From DATFLK01 sp035267815 (GTDB taxonomy: Bacteria; Pseudomonadota; Zetaproteobacteria; Mariprofundales; Mariprofundaceae), in contig DATFLK010000172.1 in the NCBI GenBank assembly GCA_035267815.1, forward strand, positions 1 through 28,707: a DNA stretch of 28,707 bases. The letters run 5' to 3'. The notes under the pieces were generated by a model. That model was not told the origin of the DNA. It saw nothing but the letters and a program-made list of their open reading frames with translations, and made no database searches. Shown here piece by piece: positions 9,141 to 15,812 of this stretch. Each line of letters starts with the position of its first letter. The first letter of the stretch is position 1. The position numbers and the translations under genes were made by a program.

Positions 9141-10064
9141 ATGAGTGAACCGTTGCAAGCCGTTGCCCTGATGGGTGCCACCGGTGTGGGTAAGTCGACG
9201 CTGGCGTTGTCGCTGGCCGAGCGCTTGGACACGAGCATCGTCTCCTGCGACTCCATGCAGGTCTACCGTGGGCTCGATATCGGCACGGCCAAACCGGATG
9301 CCGTGGAACGGGCGCGTGTGCCACACTTCATGATCGACTGCGCCGATATCGACGAGACCTTCTCGGCCGCACGCTGGGCGGCGGGCGCGGCCGAGGCTAT
9401 TCGGTATGAGAATACAGCCGGTCGTCGGCCGATCATCACCGGCGGCACGGGCCTCTATCTGCGCGCGCTGCTGGAGGGCTTTGCCGAGATTCCGCCCGAG
9501 CGGGAGACGGTGCGCGAACGTCTTGCGGCGCAGGCGGCCAGCGAGGGGGCACCGGCGCTGCATGCGAGGCTGCGCGAGGTCGATGCGGCGACGGCCGGGC
9601 GGCTTGCCTCCAACGATACGCAGCGCATCCTGCGTGCTCTCTCCGTCTACGAGAGTAGCGGCGTGCCGCTCTCCGAGTGGCAGCGGCGGGGACGCGCCAT
9701 CGGTTGCCGGATCGACTGTCCTGTCTTCGTGCTGGAGCTGCCGCGCGAGGCGCTCAGAAAACGGCTGGCGCAGCGTTTCCATGTCATGATCGATGCGGGC
9801 TGGTTGGACGAGGTGCGATGGCTTATGGCGCAGGGGGTGGACGATAGCCATCCCGCCATGCGTGCCGTCGGCTATCGTCAGCTGATCCGTCACTTGCGCG
9901 ACGAATGTTCACTGAAAGCGGCGGTGGAGGCCGGTATCACTGCGACCCGTCGTTATGCCAAGCGGCAGGGAACATGGTTCCGCTATCAGGCCGCCGGGGC
10001 GACCTTCGGCGATGCGGCGACGATCGGCAGGACGATGACGGAGGCTTGTACGACATGGGTATGA
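9141..10064 (+). CDS. miaA: tRNA dimethylallyltransferase MiaA
   Basis: A 307-residue enzyme that adds a dimethylallyl group to N6 of A37 in tRNAs reading UNN codons. Motifs: P-loop GATGVGKSTLA, the substrate region SCDSMQVYRGLDIGTAKP, and GGTGLYLRALLEG, with the C-terminal helical domain (YAKRQGTWFRYQ). I chose the ATG at 9141 (MSEPLQAVALMGATG) over an in-frame TTG at 9132; neither has a strong Shine-Dalgarno. The 3' end overlaps the start of hflX. E. coli has hfq between miaA and hflX; here no gene separates them. Confidence 0.95.
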   Translation: MSEPLQAVALMGATGVGKSTLALSLAERLDTSIVSCDSMQVYRGLDIGTAKPDAVERARVPHFMIDCADIDETFSAARWAAGAAEAIRYENTAGRRPIITGGTGLYLRALLEGFAEIPPERETVRERLAAQAASEGAPALHARLREVDAATAGRLASNDTQRILRALSVYESSGVPLSEWQRRGRAIGCRIDCPVFVLELPREALRKRLAQRFHVMIDAGWLDEVRWLMAQGVDDSHPAMRAVGYRQLIRHLRDECSLKAAVEAGITATRRYAKRQGTWFRYQAAGATFGDAATIGRTMTEACTTWV

Positions 10065-11344
10065 TCGAGACGGCCACGGAGAAGGATCGGGTGGTTAGCG
10101 TGCATCCGTGGCCGGCCGATCAGGGGGACGGCTATGCCCGTGATGCCCGCCGGGAGGAGTTCGACCGTTTGGTGATCTCCAGCGACTGCGAACTGCTCTG
10201 TTCCATCCCGGTGCTGCTGCGTCGTGCCTTTGCCGGCATGCTGCTTGGCAAGGGGCAGGTGGCCTCGATCGCGGAGAAGGTTAGGGAACACAGGGCGGCG
10301 GTGGTTTTCGTCGACCATCAGCTTTCGCCTGTGCAGCAGCGCAACTTGGAGAAGGCCTGGGATGCCAAGGTGGTCGACCGTACCGGACTGATTCTCGAGA
10401 TATTCGCGGCCCGGGCCCATACGCGGGAGGGCGTGCTGCAGGTCGAACTGGCCAGCCTCAAATACCAAATCAGCCGGCTGGTCCGTTCATGGACCCATCT
10501 GGAGCGGCAGCGTGGCGGCTTCGGATTCATGGGCGGTCCCGGTGAGCGGCAGATTGAACTCGACCGCCGCATGATCCGCACCCGAATCAAGTCGGTGGAG
10601 AAGGATCTGGCCCAGGTACGGCGCATGCGTGCCACGCAGCGTGCCGGTCGTCGGCGCAAGGAGATTCCGACCGTGGCGCTGGTCGGCTACACCAACGCCG
10701 GCAAGTCGACGCTCTTTAACCGGCTGACCGAGGCCGATGTGCGTGCCGCCGATCAGCTCTTCGCCACCCTAGATCCGACCCTTCGCATGGTGGAGCTGAA
10801 GGAGGGAGGACGATTGATGCTCTCCGATACGGTGGGTTTCGTGCAGGATTTGCCGCACGAATTGGTGGATGCCTTTCGGGCAACGCTGGAGGAGGTCGTC
10901 GAGGCCGATCTAATCCTGCATGTGCGCGATGCATCTGATCCCGAGGTCGTCATGCACGGCGAAGTGGTCAACGATACGCTGGCACAGCTGGGACTCGACC
11001 ATGCCGAGGCACCGCCGGTTGTCGAGGTGTGGAACAAGGCCGATCTCGTTCCGCGGGTCGCCTCGCACATCGTGCCGGAGGTGGCCGGTAGCCGGGTGGC
11101 GCTCTCCGCACTGGACGGACGCGGCGTGCCGGAGCTGCTTGATCTGCTGCGCAAATGGCTTGAGCTCGACATGGAGGAGATGGAGCTGGCCATCCCCGCC
11201 TCGGACGGGCGCATGCTGGCCTACTGCCACAGCCACGGCCATGTGCTGGCGCAGTCGATGGACGGGGAGACGGTGAGGGTGACCGTGCGCATGTCGGCCA
11301 AGGACACAGTGCCACTGGAACCGTTCAAAAGAGAGGGCGCCTAG
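10055..11344 (+). CDS. hflX: GTPase HflX
   Basis: A 429-residue ribosome-associated GTPase. An N-terminal HflX domain contains the glycine-rich GFGFMGGPGERQIELDRR segment, and a TRAFAC G domain follows: G1 GYTNAGKSTLFN, G3 DTVGF, G4 NKAD and G5 SAL. HflX splits or rescues stalled and heat-damaged ribosomes. I start at the ATG at 10055 because a CGGAGG Shine-Dalgarno lies 10 bases upstream; an ATG six bases later is an alternative, and a longer in-frame extension would lie inside miaA. The start overlaps the miaA stop by 10 bases. The stop codon TAG is the loop of a 10-bp terminator-like hairpin. Confidence 0.94.
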   Translation: MGMIETATEKDRVVSVHPWPADQGDGYARDARREEFDRLVISSDCELLCSIPVLLRRAFAGMLLGKGQVASIAEKVREHRAAVVFVDHQLSPVQQRNLEKAWDAKVVDRTGLILEIFAARAHTREGVLQVELASLKYQISRLVRSWTHLERQRGGFGFMGGPGERQIELDRRMIRTRIKSVEKDLAQVRRMRATQRAGRRRKEIPTVALVGYTNAGKSTLFNRLTEADVRAADQLFATLDPTLRMVELKEGGRLMLSDTVGFVQDLPHELVDAFRATLEEVVEADLILHVRDASDPEVVMHGEVVNDTLAQLGLDHAEAPPVVEVWNKADLVPRVASHIVPEVAGSRVALSALDGRGVPELLDLLRKWLELDMEEMELAIPASDGRMLAYCHSHGHVLAQSMDGETVRVTVRMSAKDTVPLEPFKREGA

Positions 11345-11354
11345 GGCGCCCTCT
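11332..11354. terminator. Hairpin between convergent hflX and mrp
   Basis: A perfect 10-bp inverted repeat AGAGGGCGCC/GGCGCCCTCT has a 3-base loop that is the hflX stop codon TAG. On the plus side no T-tract follows. On the minus side the repeat is followed by CTTTT, so it works better as the mrp terminator. It probably serves both converging genes. Confidence 0.7.
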
Positions 11355-11385
11355 GTGTCATGTCCACCTTGCGGATATGATGGGA

Positions 11386-12462
11386 TCAGCCCATTTGGAC
11401 GATGGGGATCTCCACCTTACGGCTGTTGAGGACGCTGATTTTGCGCGCCACTTCGCCGGCCATCTCGCTGTAGGCCTTTGCCTGATCGGAGTCGGGCAGC
11501 GAGGCAACAATCGGAGTGCCTCCGTCGGAATTCTCGCGGATCTTGATGTCGAGCGGGATGCGTGCCAGAACCTCGGTGTTGTACTTCTCGCCCAGTCGAT
11601 CTGCACCCCCCTCGTCGAAGATGTGGCTCTGTTCACCGCAGTGCGGGCAGACGAAGACGCTCATGTTCTCGACAAGACCGAGCACCGGTACGTTCACCTT
11701 CTGGAACATGGCGATGCCCTTGCGCGCATCGGCCACTGCGATGTCCTGCGGGGTGGTGACAATTACTGCGCCGGTCACCGGCACCTTCTGCGCCAGTGTC
11801 AGTTGGGCGTCGCCCGTACCCGGTGGCATGTCGATGACGAGGTAGTCGAGATCGCCCCAGGCAACATCGTTGAGAAGCTGCGTCAGGGCGCCGGCCACCA
11901 TCGGACCGCGCCAGATTACCGCCTGATCCTCGTCGATCAGGAAACCGATGGAGATCGTGCGTACGCCGTAGTTCTCCAGTGGAATCAGCGTCTTCTCGCG
12001 CAGCTCGGGCTCCTTGTCAGCGAGCCCCATCATGCTGGGGATCGAGGGGCCGTAGATATCGGCATCCAGCAGCCCGGTACGGGCTCCGGTCTGCGCCAGT
12101 GCCACGGCCAGATTGACCGCTGTGGTCGATTTTCCGACCCCGCCCTTGCCGGAAGCGACAGCGATGATGTTCTTGATGCCGGGGATGGCGGTCACGCCGC
12201 TCTTGCCGGACTGTACCTGCGAGGTGATGTTGACGTGCACGTCCTGCACGCCGGCGATGGCGCCCACCAGTTCGGTCGCCTGCTGGCGGAACTGCTCCTT
12301 CACTGGGCAGGCGGGTGTGGTCAGCTCGATGGTGAACGAGACCCGCCCCGATTCAATCGAGAGGTCTTTGACGAACCCGAGGGTGACGATGTCCTTGCCC
12401 AGATCGGGATCGATAATATTGCTGAGGGCTTTGAGTACTTGTTCCTGACTGACGTCGCTCAT
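11386..12462 (-). CDS. mrp: Mrp/ApbC family iron-sulfur cluster carrier ATPase
   Basis: A 358-residue P-loop ATPase that carries Fe-S clusters to apo-proteins. An N-terminal MIP18/DUF59 domain (ALSNIIDPDLGKDIVTLGFV) is followed by the deviant Walker A GKGGVGKSTTAVN, the SIMIBI segment ADIYGPSIPSMMG and the cluster-binding C-P-H-C (VCPHCGEQ). I start at ATG 12462 because the AGGAG Shine-Dalgarno ends 9 bases before it. The ATG three codons upstream (12471) touches the Shine-Dalgarno directly. It is convergent with hflX, and its promoter region faces the recombinase island. Confidence 0.94.
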   Translation of the reverse strand: MSDVSQEQVLKALSNIIDPDLGKDIVTLGFVKDLSIESGRVSFTIELTTPACPVKEQFRQQATELVGAIAGVQDVHVNITSQVQSGKSGVTAIPGIKNIIAVASGKGGVGKSTTAVNLAVALAQTGARTGLLDADIYGPSIPSMMGLADKEPELREKTLIPLENYGVRTISIGFLIDEDQAVIWRGPMVAGALTQLLNDVAWGDLDYLVIDMPPGTGDAQLTLAQKVPVTGAVIVTTPQDIAVADARKGIAMFQKVNVPVLGLVENMSVFVCPHCGEQSHIFDEGGADRLGEKYNTEVLARIPLDIKIRENSDGGTPIVASLPDSDQAKAYSEMAGEVARKISVLNSRKVEIPIVQMG

Positions 12463-12514
12463 TCGTACCATCTCCTGACCAAATTTAGGTCGAACCGTCT
12501 AATACCCTACCATT

Positions 12515-12561
12515 TTTGTCAAGAATAGATGCTCAAAAAACATGACGGAAAACTTGACAAA
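12515..12561. repeat. 9-bp inverted repeat containing two divergent -35-like boxes
   Basis: TTTGTCAAG at 12515-12523 and its exact reverse complement CTTGACAAA at 12553-12561 are separated by 29 bases. Each arm contains a consensus TTGACA pointing outward: minus strand toward mrp, plus strand toward the leader. It could be a pair of divergent promoters, a regulator or recombinase binding site, or an element end. Confidence 0.5.
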
Positions 12562-12579
12562 TTATAAAAACATTATAAT
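12554..12579 (+). promoter_or_regulatory. Candidate sigma-70 promoter reading into the recombinase leader
   Basis: A perfect TTGACA (12554-12559) and a perfect TATAAT (12574-12579) are present, but the spacer is only 14 bases instead of about 17, so activity is uncertain. Transcription would start about 440 bases upstream of the recombinase start codon. Confidence 0.4.
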
Positions 12580-12950
12580 TTATGCATGAATCCGTTCGCT
12601 ATCTTTTTGATGGTGCGCGGTTATGGGTTCTGGCCCTACCCAGAAAGAGTTTTTGGCAGTACACGGTTAGGTTATTGCCAACATATGATTGTTCGCTGGA
12701 TTTACGGTGGGTAATCATAATAAAGACGAAAGACGCCTCGTGATAAATGAAGCGCTTCGTATCAGAATATCCACGTGACCTCTTCAGTAGGCCACGCACT
12801 TCTTGTGGTTGTGATAGCTTGGCCAGCTTCATAAATTAAACTTGAAAATTGGAAAATAATATCCTCGACATTAGCCGCGAGTGTAATCGCGTGCATTTAA
12901 AACTTAACTTTTATTGTGGCCTTCGAGGAGCTGGTTTTTATGCCAGCGGG

Positions 12951-12993
12951 GCCGTGCCCTCTGGATTTAAGAGGGCACGGCTCTAAATTTTTT
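12951..12993 (+). terminator. Perfect 12-bp intrinsic terminator/attenuator just before the recombinase gene
   Basis: The stem GCCGTGCCCTCT/AGAGGGCACGGC (12951-12962 with 12970-12981) has a 7-base loop, can be extended by G-U/G-C/G-U pairs at the base, and is followed by TAAATTTTTT ending at 12993. It has the form of a rho-independent terminator. It lies 31 bases upstream of the recombinase start at 13025, with no convincing gene before it. It may end a leader RNA or attenuate recombinase expression. Confidence 0.75.
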
Positions 12994-13015
12994 AAGGAGA
13001 AAATTATGTAAGGAG
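12994..13015 (+). promoter_or_regulatory. Start-stop mini-ORF (ATG-TAA) with its own Shine-Dalgarno
   Basis: AAGGAG (12994-12999) is followed after six bases by ATG TAA (13006-13011). The stop codon overlaps the second AAGGAG/AGGAG Shine-Dalgarno (13011-13015) used by the recombinase. A ribosome that initiates at the mini-ORF would occupy the recombinase ribosome-binding site. Confidence 0.5.
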
Positions 13016-13024
13016 TAAATGAAA

Positions 13025-13957
13025 ATGAGTAGAAACTACGGATGGAAAAGCAGGGACATGTTCAGTGCAGCAATGATGTCAATAAGGCATGGTGTATATC
13101 ACAAAGAGTTTTCATATTCGAGTTATGGGACTTTGTGTTATCGTTTTAGGAAGTTTGTTTCATTTTTACAAGATAATGGAATTAATCGATTGGAATCAAT
13201 ATCGCCTGATTGTGTGATTAGATATGGGAAAGGGTTGGCAGATTTGGTCATGCATGAACAAATACAATCTTGTTATGCACAATGCCTTGTATCAGCTATA
13301 AATACTGTCCTTTCAAAGGCTTCAAGCGGGCAATGGGAGTCTATATCTCCAACACGCGATTGTGAAATACCAAAGAGGTCATCCGTAAGAAGATGTCCAA
13401 CTTGCGCCTTATCCATCATTTGCGAAGGAATTGAAAAAATCAGAATGTCGGGATTACATCGCCAGGCATACATTGCCGAGCTTTGTATATTTCTAGGATT
13501 AAGGGTTAAAGAAGCATCATTAATAGATTGTGTCTCGTCATATAATGAATTACTTGGCGATGGCATCATCTCAATTACAAAGGGATCTAAAGGTGGAAGA
13601 CCTCGGAAATTAGAAGAAATTAATCCAGATCAAGTTGAGATCATTAAAAAAGCCGCCGAGTTCCAAGGCTCTGGCGATTCCTTAATTCCTGAAAATATGA
13701 ATTGGAAAAAATGGAATAATAATGAATTGTCCAAGGGTCGTAAGGTTTTAAGATATTTAAATATTTATGGTTATCGTGAATTAAGATCAGCATATGCGGC
13801 CGAGAAGTATTTCTCAATCACAAATCAACCAGCTCCATGTAATGGTGGGCGTATCGTAGATAAAGATTTAGACAAACATGCACGACAAGTGATAGCGAAA
13901 GAGTTGGGTCATGGTCGAATTGATGTCGTTTCTTCATATATTGGGGGTAGACGGTGA
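13025..13957 (+). CDS. Divergent tyrosine recombinase (integrase-domain family)
   Basis: A site-specific recombinase of 310 residues from ATG 13025, or 312 from ATG 13019. The AGGAG Shine-Dalgarno is 9 bases from the later start and only 3 from the earlier. In 312 numbering an N-terminal core-binding region (about 20-115) precedes the catalytic domain: Arg162 (GLRVKEA), Lys191 (TKGSKGGRPR), Arg256 (RELR), His298 (ELGHGR) and nucleophile Tyr307 (SYIGG), with the usual 9-residue H-to-Y spacing. The histidine normally three residues before the second arginine is Arg253. The C-terminal layout resembles the Integrase_1-type 'integrase domain-containing' proteins of integrative elements, although those as I remember them keep HGLRH. 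Codon use is far more AT-rich than in neighbouring genes, a sign of horizontal transfer. It is coupled to the next gene by a GTGA overlap. Confidence 0.85.
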   Translation: MSRNYGWKSRDMFSAAMMSIRHGVYHKEFSYSSYGTLCYRFRKFVSFLQDNGINRLESISPDCVIRYGKGLADLVMHEQIQSCYAQCLVSAINTVLSKASSGQWESISPTRDCEIPKRSSVRRCPTCALSIICEGIEKIRMSGLHRQAYIAELCIFLGLRVKEASLIDCVSSYNELLGDGIISITKGSKGGRPRKLEEINPDQVEIIKKAAEFQGSGDSLIPENMNWKKWNNNELSKGRKVLRYLNIYGYRELRSAYAAEKYFSITNQPAPCNGGRIVDKDLDKHARQVIAKELGHGRIDVVSSYIGGRR

Positions 13958-14238
13958 ATTTGGAAGGTGAGATTAGAGTTGTTTCTCGGATGTACATTCG
14001 TAAAGGAGAGAAGGCCGTTCGAAAACGCCGACAAAAACAAATGTTACGTTTTGCAAAATTCTCAACATCAATGGGGGTTCATCATTTGGGGCAACTTGGA
14101 AGGCGACATGTTATTAACTTTTGGAGATGTAATAGAGAAATGCCGGACGATGAAGTTTATGAATTCTGGATTGCGTTAACAGATTTGTGGTGGTTGGCTG
14201 ATAAGCATGGTGATGTTCCTAAGCCTTTAGGAATGTAA
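13954..14238 (+). CDS. Small basic protein coupled to the recombinase, core-binding-domain-like
   Basis: A 94-residue protein that starts at a GTG overlapping the recombinase stop codon (GTGA). I do not recognise a named family. Residues about 20-90 (RKRRQKQMLRFAKFSTSMGV and onward, with VINFWRCN and WWLADKHGD) resemble the helical core-binding (SAM-like) domain of tyrosine recombinases: a basic helix, a 'G-V-x-x-L-x-x-L-x-x-x-x-V-I' segment and further helices. It has none of the catalytic residues. It may be an accessory DNA-binding subunit, an excisionase-like factor or a remnant of a second recombinase. It ends 21 bases before the stop codon of the converging DUF2141 gene. A weak TAAAT/ATTTA hairpin plus T-run follows the stop. 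Confidence 0.65.
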   Translation: MNLEGEIRVVSRMYIRKGEKAVRKRRQKQMLRFAKFSTSMGVHHLGQLGRRHVINFWRCNREMPDDEVYEFWIALTDLWWLADKHGDVPKPLGM

Positions 14239-14259
14239 ATAGCCATTTATTTTTCTACG

Positions 14260-14715
14260 TTATTTTTTCATTCTGATCTGGAGCGAGAGTCTCTTCTTGT
14301 TCAGCGGGAAACTCGCCTTGGTGAAGGTAGGTTTGCCGAAGGGCTTGTAGTTGTTGGAGAAGCCGTAGGGTTCGTCGGGGCCGGGCCAGGGGAGCCAGTG
14401 CATGTCCAGTTCGTGATTGTCGTTCTGATCCTGGAAGAGTTGCACGGCATAGATCGCCGGGTAGGGGATATCGGTCAGATCGATCTCGTATGTCTGCCTG
14501 TCGTCCACGGGGATCTCGATGTGGCGGATCGCCTTCTTCGGCGTCAGCCAGCCATCGCGGTCATACAGCAGGATATTGATGGAACCGCCTTCCCCCGGTT
14601 TTACGTCAGTGATCCTGAGCTGGATCGTGGCCGTATCGGCCGCGGCCGCCGGCGAGTTGGCCAGTGTCAGCAGGGCGATGAGGATGACGGGAAAGAGGCG
14701 GCGGATCGGCTTCAT
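14260..14715 (-). CDS. Secreted DUF2141 family protein
   Basis: A 151-residue protein with a clear Sec signal peptide (basic MKPIRR, hydrophobic LFPVILIALLTLANS, cleavage after AAA near residue 26), so it is periplasmic or exported. The mature part matches the DUF2141 pattern: GSINILLYDRDGWL, IYAVQLFQDQNDNHELD and EPYGFSNNYKPFGKPTFTKA. The fold is a predicted beta-sandwich of unknown role; the DxNxNxxLD-like loop could bind a metal, which is inference. It is GC-rich like the host and lies 22 bases downstream of the small flagellar-rod-like gene on the same strand. Confidence 0.85.
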   Translation of the reverse strand: MKPIRRLFPVILIALLTLANSPAAAADTATIQLRITDVKPGEGGSINILLYDRDGWLTPKKAIRHIEIPVDDRQTYEIDLTDIPYPAIYAVQLFQDQNDNHELDMHWLPWPGPDEPYGFSNNYKPFGKPTFTKASFPLNKKRLSLQIRMKK

Positions 14716-14737
14716 GGTCTGGGTTCAGGGGTGATGG

Positions 14738-15052
14738 TCATTTGCCGATGATAGAGAGCAGCACCTGGCTCATCTCAGACTGGGTCCGGATCGCCTTGAC
14801 GTTGGCGTTCAGCGACGCCTTGTTGACGGTCATCTGCACCATCTCCTGCCCCAGATCGGTGGTCGACATCGGTCGGCCGTTGCTGCTGATGGCGGCGTGG
14901 CGTGCCTCCTGGCTGATGGTGACCGTGTCGCCGTTTTGCACCGCCCGGCTCGCCTTGAAACCGGGAGTCAGCGCGTTGGCGACATTGTTCGCCGATACCT
15001 GCTGCATCGTGCCGATGTTGTTGATTGCGTTCAGGTTGGCCCCGACCTTCAT
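14738..15052 (-). CDS. Short flagellar rod/hook-like protein (N- and C-terminal rod domains only)
   Basis: A 104-residue protein. The N-terminal part has the flagellar rod-protein signature (VSANNVANALTPGFKASRAV), and the C-terminal part has the matching coiled-coil segment DLGQEMVQMTVNKASLNANV ending in IRTQSEMSQVLLSIIG. Full FlgB/FlgC/FlgF/FlgG proteins are at least about 130 residues and have a middle domain; here the two helices are joined by only about 45 residues. A good Shine-Dalgarno (AAGGAG, 5 bases before ATG) supports it as intact. No other flagellar gene is in the window. It could be a minor rod component or a divergent stand-alone family member. Confidence 0.75.
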   Translation of the reverse strand: MKVGANLNAINNIGTMQQVSANNVANALTPGFKASRAVQNGDTVTISQEARHAAISSNGRPMSTTDLGQEMVQMTVNKASLNANVKAIRTQSEMSQVLLSIIGK

Positions 15053-15218
15053 GTCCGCTCCTTGTCACATCGTACGTTCTAACAGCATCGCCGCGACGTT
15101 TGCCTACTTGAATCGACTCTCCAAGAGTAGATGAGTGGTTACCGGTTGCCAATGTCGGCCTAAAAGCCACACTTAAAAAGCTATATACCCCTTGGATTTT
15201 GGCTTCTATACTGTGGCC

Positions 15219-15800
15219 ATGGGTGATTTTGCGCTGATCCTGCTTTCCGCCGTGCTGGTCAACAACTTCGTGCTGACCAAGTTCCTCGGCATCTGTCCCT
15301 TCCTTGGTGTCTCTGGCAAGCTGGAGACGGCCGTCGGCATGTCGTTGGCTGTACTTTTCGTGATGACGCTTGCCTCGACCGCGTCGTGGCTGGTGCAGCA
15401 GTATGTGCTGATCCCGCTGGATTTGCTCTACCTGCAGACCATCTTCTTCATCCTGATCATCGCGGTGTTGGTGCAGTTCATCGAGATGCTGATCCATAAA
15501 ACCAGTCCCGTGCTCTATCAGGCATTGGGCATCTTCCTGCCGCTGATCACCACCAACTGCGCCGTGCTCGGCGTGGCGCTGCTGAACGTACAGAAGAAGC
15601 ACGGTTTTATGTCCTCCGCTCTCTATGGTTTCGGTTCGGCGCTTGGTTTCGCGCTGGTGCTGCTGCTCTTCTCGGGCCTGCGTGAGCGTATCGACAAGGC
15701 CCCGATCCCGGCGGCTTTCAAGGGCTCGCCGGCCTCGCTGATCACGGCAGGCCTGATGAGCCTTGCCTTCATGGGCTTTTCAGGGCTGGTTAAGGGTTAA
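15219..15800 (+). CDS. rnfA: Rnf electron transport complex subunit A
   Basis: A 193-residue integral membrane protein with about six helices. It keeps the two conserved cysteine segments LGICPFLGVS and TTNCAVLGVAL, which together with RnfE coordinate a membrane-embedded Fe-S centre. I start at ATG 15219 (MGDFALILLSAVLVNNFVLT), which gives the exact family length; an upstream in-frame TTG at 15192 is less likely. The 166 bases before it separate it from the divergent rod-like gene. It is the first gene of rnfABCDGE, whose complex couples ferredoxin and NAD redox chemistry to ion movement across the inner membrane. Confidence 0.95.
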   Translation: MGDFALILLSAVLVNNFVLTKFLGICPFLGVSGKLETAVGMSLAVLFVMTLASTASWLVQQYVLIPLDLLYLQTIFFILIIAVLVQFIEMLIHKTSPVLYQALGIFLPLITTNCAVLGVALLNVQKKHGFMSSALYGFGSALGFALVLLLFSGLRERIDKAPIPAAFKGSPASLITAGLMSLAFMGFSGLVKG

Positions 15801-15812
15801 TTCACAGACTTT

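Larger units (their letters stand above)
12472..13018. other. AT-rich 547-base leader/intergenic region without a convincing protein gene
   Basis: This is the longest stretch without a recognised gene. It starts with a 9-bp inverted repeat carrying two divergent TTGACA boxes (12515-12561). A TATAAT box follows at 12574-12579. Between 12580 and 12840 there are only short overlapping ORFs with no Shine-Dalgarno sequence: plus-strand ones of 53, 42 and 30 codons and a minus-strand one of 77. From 12875 to 12981 come three stem-loops: CGCGA/TCGCG near 12876-12891, GCTGG/CCAGC near 12930-12947 and a perfect 12-bp stem at 12951-12981. Base composition is markedly more AT-rich than the housekeeping genes on either side. 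I read it as the 5' leader or left arm of the recombinase element. It may encode a structured RNA, but I recognise no known RNA family. Confidence 0.5.

Noticed and set aside
11377..12528. 383-residue plus-strand ORF opposite mrp
   Set aside because: Antisense shadow of mrp, which has all expected motifs on the minus strand.
12665..12671. GTTAGGT, matching the integron attC core GTTRRRY
   Set aside because: No partner RYYYAAC core at a suitable distance, no imperfect palindrome joining them, and the recombinase lacks the integron-integrase layout. A 7-base match of this looseness is expected by chance.
12599..12832. 77-residue minus-strand ORF in the recombinase leader
   Set aside because: No Shine-Dalgarno before its ATG, no recognisable motif, and it lies antisense to the apparent leader transcript; most likely chance.
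15068..15080. ATCGTACGTTCTA shared with the end of the tautomerase gene (20792-20804)
   Set aside because: A single 13-base exact match on a 28.7-kb window is within chance expectation, and there is no extended similarity on either side.
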